From NCBI GenBank assembly GCA_029983705.1, contig JASBYZ010000037.1:1-12596 (forward strand): 12,596 nt of DNA, read 5' to 3'. A program made the position numbers and the translations under genes. The notes beneath the pieces are model-generated. The model searched no databases, was not told where the DNA came from, and worked only from the letters and a program-made list of their open reading frames with translations. Positions 1-6,561 of the stretch are shown one piece after another. This DNA comes from Coriobacteriales bacterium. GTDB taxonomy: Bacteria; Actinomycetota; Coriobacteriia; Coriobacteriales; JAEZZM01. Positions within the stretch are counted from its first letter, which is position 1. Every line of letters begins with the position of its first letter.

Positions 1-434
1 GTGGTATTGTAATTGTGGTATTTTCTACCGTAACTACCACCTTTTTAGATGCCTACTCTGCAGGAGTATCAAGTGTAACTATCAATCATAAACTTTCTGG
101 CAGATACGTGGCTTTGGCAGTGACAGTGATTGGCACGGTAGCGGCTATATTTTTCTCTCCAGAAAACATTAGTGAGTTTTTGTACTTTATTGGATCTGTA
201 TTTGCTCCAATGATTGCAATTCAGGTAGCTGATTTTTATTTGATTAAAAAGGATGTCTCTACAAAGCTTATTAGCACACAAAATTTTGTAATTTGGCTTG
301 TAGGCTTTTTGCTCTACAGATTCTTGATGGGGCTAGATCTTATAGTTGGGGCAACTGTGATTGATGTCCTTGTGACCATAGCGTTCTGTTTTGCACTACA
401 TATTGTCATACAAAAAAGGAGTGACTCTCGCTAA
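1..434 (+). CDS. NCS1-family permease, CytX-like, 3' part only (5' end outside window)
   Basis: This is the C-terminal part of an integral membrane transporter. The frame (codons starting at position 3) is open to the left edge, so the GTG at 15 is an internal Val codon and not the start. About 144 codons are visible. They begin with a stretch containing STVTTTFLDAYSAG, which resembles the nucleobase:cation symporter-1 family, in particular CytX (putative hydroxymethylpyrimidine transporter). At least four hydrophobic helices follow (for example VALAVTVIGTVAAIFF, FIGSVFAPMIAIQVADFYL, FVIWLVGFLLYRFLMGL and a C-terminal helix), then a short basic tail. The family would import a pyrimidine or nucleobase-like compound across the cytoplasmic membrane. 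No thiamine genes or riboswitch are in view, so the substrate is inferred from family likeness only; cytosine permease is the main alternative. The stop (432-434) sits in the loop of the downstream hairpin. Confidence 0.65.
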   Translation, partial: GIVIVVFSTVTTTFLDAYSAGVSSVTINHKLSGRYVALAVTVIGTVAAIFFSPENISEFLYFIGSVFAPMIAIQVADFYLIKKDVSTKLISTQNFVIWLVGFLLYRFLMGLDLIVGATVIDVLVTIAFCFALHIVIQKRSDSR

Positions 435-454
435 GAGAGACACTCCTTTGAGTT
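412..454. terminator. Hairpin terminator between convergent genes, likely bidirectional
   Basis: A near-perfect inverted repeat: 9 bp (415-423 with 441-449), an A/A mismatch, then 5 bp (425-429 with 435-439) around the five-base loop 430-434. On the minus strand the stem runs straight into a T-tract (complement of the six As at 412-417), the classic Rho-independent form, so it should end the osmoprotectant operon. On the plus strand the following sequence (gagtttt) is only moderately T-rich. The TAA stop of the upstream plus-strand permease forms part of the loop. Confidence 0.85.
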
Positions 455-473
455 TTGCTCTTCGAGCTATACT

Positions 474-1376
474 TTAGCTCAGCCAAGAATCTACAAGGGC
501 TTTGTTTTCAGGATCTTCAGGCCATTTTGATGCACCCAAGTCCTCATCGCCCACACCATATTGGTTAATAACAATCTCTTCTAGCTCAGCTAATTGCTCA
601 TCATTCATATTAAAATTACTCATCCAGCGAGCAACTTCTGGATACTCTTCATCAAAGCCTAAGACCGATATTACCTTGAGCTCCTCTGCCTCGCCAAGTG
701 CCCCTTGAGGGTCTTCAAGGTCTTTTAGGTCAAAGCTTGAGTAGGCCCAGTGCGGATGCCAAAGGGTTACCGCTATTGGCTTTTGGTCTTCAATTGCGCT
801 TCTGAGCTCGGCAAGCATTGCCACGGTAGAACCTGTAACAAAATCCATGGACTCAAGGCCATAAGCTGGGATAACTTCTTCTTGAGAGAGGCAGGTAATG
901 CCTGCTCCAGGCTCAATACTTATAATGCGTCCGCCAAAGAGGTCGGCGTTTTCTTTAAGGTCTTCAATGCTGTCGATACCTTCAAGGTATGCAGGTACGG
1001 TCCAATTAAGTGTTGCCTGATCATACCAGGTGCCAAGCTCTTTAAACTCTCCCTTATAGCGCTTGATGTAGTCAGCGTGGGTAACCGGAGACCAGGCATC
1101 TATAAAGAGGTCGATGTCCCCAGAGCTTACTCCTTCAAAAATAGGGCCAGCATAAGCCATTAAAAGCTCAACATTGTAGCCTTTTTCAGTCAAGATATGC
1201 TCCCAGAGGTAGTTAACCGCAATGTCTTCATCCCAAGGAATCCACCCAATTTTGATGGTTTTATCCTTAAGGGCGCCACAAGAGGAAAGTGATAGTACGA
1301 GCGCAAGAGCGCTGAGTGCTAGAAGAGCTATGCGTAAGACGCTCTTTTTAATTGATATGTCTTTAAATATAAGCAT
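474..1376 (-). CDS. Osmoprotectant (glycine betaine/choline type) ABC transporter substrate-binding lipoprotein, OpuAC/ProX-like
   Basis: 300 aa. It has a basic N-terminus, a hydrophobic signal and a lipobox LSSC with the lipidated Cys at residue 33, so it should be anchored outside the cytoplasmic membrane. The rest matches the OpuAC-type binding fold: an early GWIPWDED segment (W45, W48), DAWSPVTHADY (W95) and LWHPHWAY (W206, W210) followed by FDLKDLEDPQGALG. In this family several Trp residues form the aromatic cage that holds the trimethylammonium group of glycine betaine or related compounds. The ATG at 1374-1376 is preceded by a strong GGGAGG that overlaps the permease stop codon, so translation is probably coupled. 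It is the last gene of the operon and ends just before the terminator at 412-454. The reading frame is intact, unlike the permease upstream. The exact ligand (glycine betaine, proline betaine or choline) cannot be told from sequence. Confidence 0.88.
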   Translation of the reverse strand: MLIFKDISIKKSVLRIALLALSALALVLSLSSCGALKDKTIKIGWIPWDEDIAVNYLWEHILTEKGYNVELLMAYAGPIFEGVSSGDIDLFIDAWSPVTHADYIKRYKGEFKELGTWYDQATLNWTVPAYLEGIDSIEDLKENADLFGGRIISIEPGAGITCLSQEEVIPAYGLESMDFVTGSTVAMLAELRSAIEDQKPIAVTLWHPHWAYSSFDLKDLEDPQGALGEAEELKVISVLGFDEEYPEVARWMSNFNMNDEQLAELEEIVINQYGVGDEDLGASKWPEDPENKALVDSWLS

Positions 1377-1385
1377 GGCACCTCC

Positions 1386-2242
1386 CTAATTATGGTTAAT
1401 GCGCTTGTTAGCTTTTTTACCAAGGGAAGCAGAGATGCGGTCTAAAAAGATTGCCAATACCACAACAGCAATACCGCCTTCAAAACCAAGTCCAATATCA
1501 AGTCTGGTAACACCCTGATACACTACAGAACCAAGTCCGCCAGCACCAACGATACCTGCGGTAACTACCATTGAAAGTGCAAGCATGATTACCTGGTTTA
1601 CTCCGCTCATAATTGAAGGAAGTGCCAGTGGGAGTTTTACGTCCCATAAAATCTTTTGAGGGCTTGCTCCAAATGCCTCTCCTGCCTCAACAGCCTCAGG
1701 GTCTACTGATCTAAGAGCCAGCTCAGTAAGTCTTACTGCTGGTGGCATAGCAAATATTACGGTTGCAATAGTACCTGGCACTACACCAATACCAAAGAAG
1801 ATGATTACAGGAATCAAATATAAAAGGCAGGCATGGTCTGCATAAAGTCCATAATAGGCTTGATAACTGCAGAAACTTTTTTAGAGCTTGAAGCCCAAAT
1901 ACCTAAAAGCACGCCTATGACTATGGCTATCAAAGATGAGGTGAGTACCATAGAAAGGGTGGACATGGTTTGATACCACAAATCCATACTTACCACCAGT
2001 AAAAACGAGAGGGCGCTAAAGAGCGCGAACTTCCATCCCTTAAAGTAAAAAGCTATGAGTGCCAAAAGTGCAATAAACAAGATTGAAGGTGGGAGGGTAA
2101 ATAGCGCAGTGAGTCCTTCAATAAAGGTTCTTATACCTGCTGATATCGCATCAAAAAAGGGTTCCCAGTTAGTATTCATCAACTCAACTATAGCTTCAAT
2201 CCAGTCTCCTAAAGGAATTCTAAACTGTTCTAGTGTCTCCAT
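1386..2242 (-). pseudogene. Osmoprotectant ABC transporter permease (OpuAB/ProW-like), split by a one-base frameshift
   Basis: Two abutting frames together make one ordinary permease of about 285 aa. The upstream part (ATG 2240-2242, which overlaps the ATPase stop as TAATG) carries the N-terminal helices and ends MQTMPAFYI with TGA at 1814-1816. The downstream part continues IPVIIFFGIGVVPG and holds the EAA loop (EAGEAFGASPQKILWDVKLP), the coupling-helix region that docks on the ATPase, then the last helices, ending with TAG at 1386-1388. ProW/OpuAB proteins read MQT.PAFVYLIP here, so one base is missing in the GCCTTTTATATTTG stretch: adding G gives A-F-V-Y-L-I-P, adding a T to the T-run gives A-F-L-Y-L-I-P. 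The second frame could only start at a TTG overlapping the TGA, without a proper ribosome site, and neither half alone should work. A sequencing or assembly error is the main alternative. Confidence 0.85.
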
Positions 2243-3528
2243 TATTTATCGCCTCCGCTCTTATTGTCATCTTGTGAGAGCTGATAGCTTTTATGGATTC
2301 TTAAAAGCTCAGGGTCCTTATCGCCCACAACTCTACCCATAAAGTCAACCTCTGGATAATCATTTGCATCAATTGCAGTTAGTATTGCTGTGGTAGGAAT
2401 TGCGCCTATAAGTTTGTTGTCATCGTCAACGACTGCAAGCGGGATATTTGACTCGATAGCAGACTGGAGGGTATCGCCCACCGTATTTTGAAGGTTAACC
2501 GAATAGACATCGGTGTTGATATAGCCCTGAAGTGTTCTTTGTTTTTTACGTGCTGCATCCAGCGCGTTTTCTGCTGTAATTGAGCCAATAAGCATTTGCT
2601 TGTGGTTTACCACGTAGAGGTAGCTCACGTTAAGTTCGCGCATACGCCTGAGTGCCACGCGAGGACCCTCTCCGCTAACCATGCGGTTAACAGGGGATAC
2701 CATGATTGACTCAGCAGAAAGCACCTTAGAGCGGTCAACGTTTTCAATAAAAGATCCTACGTAGTCGTTTACCGGGTTCTCTAAGATATCTTCACCTGTG
2801 CCAACCTGTACTAGACGGCCGTCTTTTAGGATGGCAATGCGGTTTCCCAAATACATTGCCTCGTTTAGGTCGTGGGTAATAAAAATAATGGTCTTTTTCA
2901 GGTCTTCTTGGAGCGATAAGAGCTCATCTTGCATCTCTGATCTGATTAGTGGATCAAGTGCCGAGAAAGCCTCGTCCATTAAGATAATGTCAGTGTCAGC
3001 TGCAAGAGCGCGGGCAAGGCCCACACGTTGTTTCATACCACCTGAGAGCTCATCGGGAAAATAATCTTGCCACTTTGCAAGCCCTACCTGTGCTATGGCG
3101 TGCTGAGCCTTCTTTTGAGCTTCTTCTTTGTCTACGTGTTGGATATCTAAACCCCACATTGCATTTTCTAAAACAGGGAGGAGTCCAAAGTTTTGAAACA
3201 CCATGGATATCTTTTCGCTTCTAAGTTTTCTGAGTTCTTGATCTGAGAGGTTTTGAATATCTTGGTCAAAGATTTTTACAGAACCATAACTTGGTTTGTG
3301 AAGCAGATTCATGCAGCGACACAGTGTTGATTTACCTGATCCAGAAAGTACCATGAGGACAAAAATTTCGCCAGGCTCTACGTCTAAAGAAACGTCAATT
3401 ACCGCTGGCATTGTTTGGAGCTTATTTATAACTTCGGCCCTATTAGCTCCTTCTTTAAGCATCTTATATGCTTCTTTTTGATGAGGGCCAAAGAGTTTAT
3501 AAATATGTTCTAATGACACCGCTTTCAA
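2242..3528 (-). CDS. Osmoprotectant ABC transporter ATP-binding protein with CBS domains (OpuAA/ProV-like), altered Walker A
   Basis: 428 aa, close to the usual ProV/OpuAA length, and the first gene of the operon. The TTG start (3526-3528) follows AGGAGG at a 9-base spacing. The N-terminal helix region, ABC domain and C-terminal CBS pair (about 270-400) are all present. Visible motifs are the Q-loop Q112, signature LSGGMKQR (161-168), Walker B IILMDE (181-186), D-loop SALDP and switch His219 (THD). Two departures stand out. Walker A reads V-L-S-G-S-G-K-S, so Val60 replaces the first, near-invariant Gly (GTA for GGN). After the Q-loop, LLP118 is joined directly to VLEN, where E. coli ProV and relatives have about three more residues (such as H-M-T or H-R-T). 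The protein should energise osmoprotectant uptake, with the CBS domains sensing ionic strength, but ATP binding may be impaired. Confidence 0.85.
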   Translation of the reverse strand: MKAVSLEHIYKLFGPHQKEAYKMLKEGANRAEVINKLQTMPAVIDVSLDVEPGEIFVLMVLSGSGKSTLCRCMNLLHKPSYGSVKIFDQDIQNLSDQELRKLRSEKISMVFQNFGLLPVLENAMWGLDIQHVDKEEAQKKAQHAIAQVGLAKWQDYFPDELSGGMKQRVGLARALAADTDIILMDEAFSALDPLIRSEMQDELLSLQEDLKKTIIFITHDLNEAMYLGNRIAILKDGRLVQVGTGEDILENPVNDYVGSFIENVDRSKVLSAESIMVSPVNRMVSGEGPRVALRRMRELNVSYLYVVNHKQMLIGSITAENALDAARKKQRTLQGYINTDVYSVNLQNTVGDTLQSAIESNIPLAVVDDDNKLIGAIPTTAILTAIDANDYPEVDFMGRVVGDKDPELLRIHKSYQLSQDDNKSGGDK

Positions 3529-3655
3529 AGGGTGTAAACCTCCTAACCTATAATGTTATATACTGATTAAATCGGATACTTCCGCTTTCTAGCCTCTAAC
3601 GGGCGTATGCGAGTTCATAAAGTATTCATAAAATTATTTATTGAATGAGGACAAG
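3529..3655. promoter_or_regulatory. Divergent intergenic region between the osmoprotectant operon and the WG-repeat gene
   Basis: Both units must start here. On the minus strand an AT-rich TATATAACATTATAG block lies just upstream of the ATPase ribosome site (AGGAGG) and could be its -10 region, but I see no good -35. On the plus strand there is TATAAT at 3549-3554 without a convincing -35, and nearer the lipoprotein gene an AT-rich stretch with TTCATAAA repeated at 3614-3621 and 3625-3632, 11 bases apart. A small dyad CGGA-TACT-TCCG lies at 3573-3584. The promoter assignment is tentative. Confidence 0.4.
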
Positions 3656-5575
3656 ATGGTCGCTGTAAATAAAGAGAAAGTTGCCCGTTTAGCAGCATGT
3701 CTTTTCCTGCTCTTATTTCTCACAAGTGCCTTATGGGGCCTTCTAGCTTGTTCAAATCAAAATATTGATAAGCATCCTGATCCAAGTGAATTTGATCCCG
3801 ATTTTGGTGCAGATATTAGATATATGAATAATGAGCCCAAAGCGCTTGAAGGCAAAGATGAGAAATTTGGTTTTGTTGATGAAGGAGGACAGTGGTTAAT
3901 ATCTCCACGATATGATTACGCCCAAAATTTCGTAAACGGTTATGCTCTAGTTGGTTCCTATGTAAAATATGATGAAAGCTTGCCAAAGCCAAATGTGTAC
4001 AACTACACACTAATTGATGAAGAGGGAAAAGATGTTTTAGGCGAGCCTGTTGATGAGCGTCTCAGAGATGCAGTATATATTTTTACTCAGGCAAAAGATA
4101 TCAAGAAGAAATACGCTGAAGTAATGGCATTTCTCACCAGCTCAGACTCTTATCAAAGCCTAAAGTATGTGGGAGAAAATCTCTATCAAGTAAGAATCTC
4201 AAACAAAGAAAATATCTTTGCTGATGTTGAGAAAAATTATATTGTTGACGGTAATCTCAATAAGATAAGTGAGCCTACAGACAATTTTTGGCATAACGCA
4301 TACTTTAGTGGTGGAGCTTCAGCCAAAAATAGCATCTCCGAAGCTCGTATGTATCAAGACCCTTATATTACATCCAGAGGTAAAAGTTTTGGCGGATTGA
4401 TTTGTGCTTATCCTTTTACTTATTTTAATTTTGGGGAAATTTTTGCTGGTGATACCCATAATTCTGGAGGCATGATTAACTGTGATGGTGCCTGGACGAT
4501 AGAACCTACTTACTCATATAGCAAGATAGTTAAATATGATGAAAATAAGTATCTTGCTAATAGTAATCGGGAGTTTTCATTCCTTGGAAAGGGAGGAGAG
4601 CGTCTAAAGACATTTCATGCTGAAGCCGACTTTCTAGAAATATATCGGACTGAAGAAAGCACTTATTTTGTTGGGCATGATAGTGAGTCAGAAGATGCTA
4701 ATAGTTTTATTGTAAATGAGGACGGAAAAATACTATTTTCAGCGAAAGATACTATTACAGTAATCAATCCAAACATCTTTGCGGTCTGGTTTCAAGATAA
4801 ATACATAGACCTATTTTCAATAGAAGATGCTCAATTTATTAAACGGATTGAGCTCAAAGAGCCAATAAGCTCTAACTTTAAAACTACTCAGGAAAATGCA
4901 TCAGTAGCTGACCTTATTTCTAATGATTTTGGTGCAAATCTTTCAGAATTTCCTTACATTAGAAACTGGGGAGACGTTATGGATTATACAGAAGAGTGCA
5001 GCTTTCCAGATTGTGTATACCCCATGGTAAGTGAGTCAGGAAAATGGGGATATGTTGATGAAAACTACCAGTGGGTGATTGAGCCAAAGTATGAATTTGT
5101 CCAGCCATTTAGGTTAGGATATGGCCTTGTTGGTACAGATAATTCAAGCGAAAATTCTAATGCAGTGCTAATTGATAAAAATGGCAATGAAGTACTTTCA
5201 ATCAAAAACGGATTACCAGCGTTTCCATCTAATTTACTCACAGATAACCTCCAAAAAAGCCCCAAGGAACAATATGCAAGCCTACTCAAGCTCTTAGAAA
5301 AGCATCCAAAAATTGATTCAATATACTATGCAGGAGATAATATTTTTGGCTATCTGATAAATTATGACTCGATGGTAGGTCATGGGCACATCGGATATAT
5401 CTCAATTGACTTTGAAGAAATAATTCCACTTGCTAAAGATATCCCAATGTTGTTTTTTGACCAAGGAATAGCCTCTATTTATTTCCACGATGATGACCAG
5501 CTTTATGTAACTAATAAAGGTTATCTTGTCACTAAAGATCAAGTTGTAGACTACTTAGGATTTGATAATTCCTAA
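3656..5575 (+). CDS. WG-repeat lipoprotein, truncated by an in-frame TAA
   Basis: I place the start at ATG 3656 (preceded by GAGGA), not at the in-frame TTG 3641, which has no ribosome site. The 639-aa product opens with a basic region, a hydrophobic signal and lipobox LLAC (Cys32), so it should be a surface lipoprotein. WG-type beta-repeats follow: KFGFVDEGGQWLISPRYDY at about 70, a degenerate GAWTIEPTYSY copy near 280, and KWGYVDENYQWVIEPKYEF at about 463. The text after 463 parallels that after 70 (QxFxxGYxLVG, then LIDxxGxxVL, then YxGxNxxxYxI), so the gene is an internal duplication with a unit of about 393 residues. The second unit is cut by the TAA at codon 640, and its missing end is readable downstream in the same frame. 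WG-repeat proteins have no settled biochemical role; binding or scaffolding at the cell surface is a guess. The gene looks more AT-rich than the ribosomal genes. Confidence 0.75.
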   Translation: MVAVNKEKVARLAACLFLLLFLTSALWGLLACSNQNIDKHPDPSEFDPDFGADIRYMNNEPKALEGKDEKFGFVDEGGQWLISPRYDYAQNFVNGYALVGSYVKYDESLPKPNVYNYTLIDEEGKDVLGEPVDERLRDAVYIFTQAKDIKKKYAEVMAFLTSSDSYQSLKYVGENLYQVRISNKENIFADVEKNYIVDGNLNKISEPTDNFWHNAYFSGGASAKNSISEARMYQDPYITSRGKSFGGLICAYPFTYFNFGEIFAGDTHNSGGMINCDGAWTIEPTYSYSKIVKYDENKYLANSNREFSFLGKGGERLKTFHAEADFLEIYRTEESTYFVGHDSESEDANSFIVNEDGKILFSAKDTITVINPNIFAVWFQDKYIDLFSIEDAQFIKRIELKEPISSNFKTTQENASVADLISNDFGANLSEFPYIRNWGDVMDYTEECSFPDCVYPMVSESGKWGYVDENYQWVIEPKYEFVQPFRLGYGLVGTDNSSENSNAVLIDKNGNEVLSIKNGLPAFPSNLLTDNLQKSPKEQYASLLKLLEKHPKIDSIYYAGDNIFGYLINYDSMVGHGHIGYISIDFEEIIPLAKDIPMLFFDQGIASIYFHDDDQLYVTNKGYLVTKDQVVDYLGFDNS

Positions 5576-6058
5576 AGCGAAGACCTTACAGAACAATCAA
5601 AAGGACTTAGAAAGATACTTAATATACGAGGCTTTGCAAGCACACCTTTCTTACTTGGTGGATATAGACAGCTTACAGATACGGTATTTTATAAGAGTTT
5701 TGGTGGTTTGTACGCTGAAGAGGGGACTCCACGTCTCTGTCTTGTGAACTCACGTGGAGAAAAGCTTGACTGTGATTTTAATAAGGTAGAAACCTTTTCA
5801 ACTGCGGTCTTTAGAATTGGTAATAGCGTCAGGCTTATTCCTCACTCCTATGGTGGCCAAAATCCCTTTGGCGATCCGTTGGTGGTATATGATGAGAGTG
5901 GAAATAAACTTTTCACTATAGATACAAATGAGACGATGAGTCTAAGATATCTGGCACCGGATAGATGGTTTGTTTATGAGCTCAACAATGATGGTGCTAT
6001 ACTAAATGCCCGCCTTATAAATGAGAAAGGCGAGACAATCTACCACGTAAACATGTAA
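5576..6058 (+). pseudogene. 3' remainder of the WG-repeat lipoprotein gene, after the in-frame stop
   Basis: The frame of the preceding gene stays open from the base after its TAA (5573-5575) to TAA 6056-6058: 160 more codons. The text (for example FLLGGYRQLTDTVFYKSFGG, then LVNSRGEKL, LVVYDESGNKLFTI and LINEKGETI) continues the second structural unit and mirrors the end of the first half (SFGGLICAYPF, then FIVNEDGKILFSA). No ribosome binding site or convincing start lies just after the TAA; a TTG at 5708 is in frame but without a good site. The best reading is one ancestral gene of about 800 codons (3656-6058) with a single nonsense change. A sequence error or a real but rarely read-through stop are alternatives. 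Confidence 0.75.
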
Positions 6059-6083
6059 TTTATATCAAGAAGCACCTAAAACA

Positions 6084-6111
6084 TTGAAAACTAGTGCATA
6101 AGGTGTAAAAT
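6084..6111 (+). promoter_or_regulatory. Candidate promoter for infA
   Basis: TTGAAA (6084-6089) and TAAAAT (6106-6111) are separated by 16 bases, a good sigma-70-like match, about 37 bases before the infA start. No convincing terminator separates the WG-repeat remnant from infA, so some read-through transcription from upstream is also possible. Confidence 0.5.
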
Positions 6112-6148
6112 TTTCAGTTGCCGCTAAAACCCATAGAAAGTGAGTTAC

Positions 6149-6367
6149 GTGTCAAAGCAAGATGCAATTGAGCTTGAAGGTACAGTAATCGAGCCCCTAC
6201 CAAACGCTATGTTTAAGGTAGAACTTGAAAATGGTCATGAGATTTTAGCTCATATTTCAGGTAAGATTCGTATGAATTATATCCGTATTTTACCTGGTGA
6301 TAAAGTCACTGTTGAGCTCTCACCATATGATCTTACTAAAGGCCGCATTACCTACCGCTTTAAGTAA
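6149..6367 (+). CDS. infA: Translation initiation factor IF-1
   Basis: IF-1 binds the 30S A site and helps IF-2 and IF-3 select the initiator tRNA. The GTG at 6149 gives exactly 72 aa, the standard length, and an N-terminus (MSKQDAIELEGTV) aligned with the family; the in-frame GTG at 6140 would add three residues and place the GAAAGTGAG ribosome site inside the gene. The S1/OB-fold core is typical: LPNAMFKVELENGHEILAHISGK, then IRILPGDKVTVELSPYDLTKGRITYRFK at the C-terminus. It heads the translation cluster but is cut off from rpmJ by a hairpin terminator. In many actinobacteria map, adk and secY precede infA; here a WG-repeat gene does. Confidence 0.97.
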   Translation: MSKQDAIELEGTVIEPLPNAMFKVELENGHEILAHISGKIRMNYIRILPGDKVTVELSPYDLTKGRITYRFK

Positions 6368-6380
6368 GAGCACAATTTAT

Positions 6381-6464
6381 AAACAAGGGCTTCTATGTTC
6401 TTGTTTTTGTAAGTAAGGCTTTAACAGAGCAAGATTTGCTCGTGTTATTTAGTCTTACTTTTTC
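6381..6464 (+). terminator. Terminator or attenuator between infA and rpmJ
   Basis: Two hairpins in tandem. The first is weak: AAACAAG (6381-6387) pairs with CTTGTTT (6400-6406), then TT. The second is strong: AAGTAAG (6411-6417) with CTTACTT (6454-6460), TAACA (6422-6426) with TGTTA (6443-6447), and GAGCAA (6427-6432) with TTGCTC (6436-6441) around a 3-base loop, with one bulged G and a small internal loop, followed by a T-tract. It should end or attenuate infA transcription before rpmJ. The motif AAGTAAG also occurs at the infA stop codon (6362-6368) and could compete for the CTTACTT arm. Confidence 0.7.
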
Positions 6465-6561
6465 TAGGTTTAAGTGACAAATTTGTTTTAAACGTCTGCG
6501 GCTGGACGATAAGATAGATTTTTTATTAGTAAATGATAGGCACTACCGAAAGGAAATTAAT
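6465..6561 (+). promoter_or_regulatory. Leader of the rpmJ-rplQ operon with a possible promoter
   Basis: If the hairpin at 6411-6464 terminates, the ribosomal operon needs its own start here. TTTAAA (6487-6492) and TAAGAT (6510-6515), spaced 17 bases apart, are a weak candidate (about 4 of 6 matches each). A small CGTC/GACG hairpin (6493-6496 with 6505-6508) overlaps the spacer. A leader structure for autogenous control by S4, as in the alpha operon of other bacteria, is possible but I could not recognise one. AAAGGAAA precedes the rpmJ start. Confidence 0.3.

Noticed and set aside
1814..1817. Programmed frameshifting or TTGA restart in the permease
   Set aside because: No slippery heptamer is in frame and no ribosome site precedes the TTG. 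A simple base loss or sequence error explains it better, though it cannot be excluded.
3573..3584. CGGA-TACT-TCCG dyad as an operator
   Set aside because: 4-bp arms are too short to call without comparison; noted only in the intergenic entry.
3641..3655. TTG 3641 as start of the WG-repeat lipoprotein
   Set aside because: It has no ribosome site upstream; ATG 3656 follows GAGGA and gives a normal lipoprotein signal.
5562..5747. Open frame of 61 codons across the in-frame stop of the WG-repeat gene
   Set aside because: It is in a different frame from both halves and lacks a ribosome site; the true continuation is in the original frame.
6072..6105. CACCT/AGGTG pairing as a terminator before infA
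   Set aside because: Only 5 bp with a loop of over 20 bases; it overlaps the better-supported promoter.
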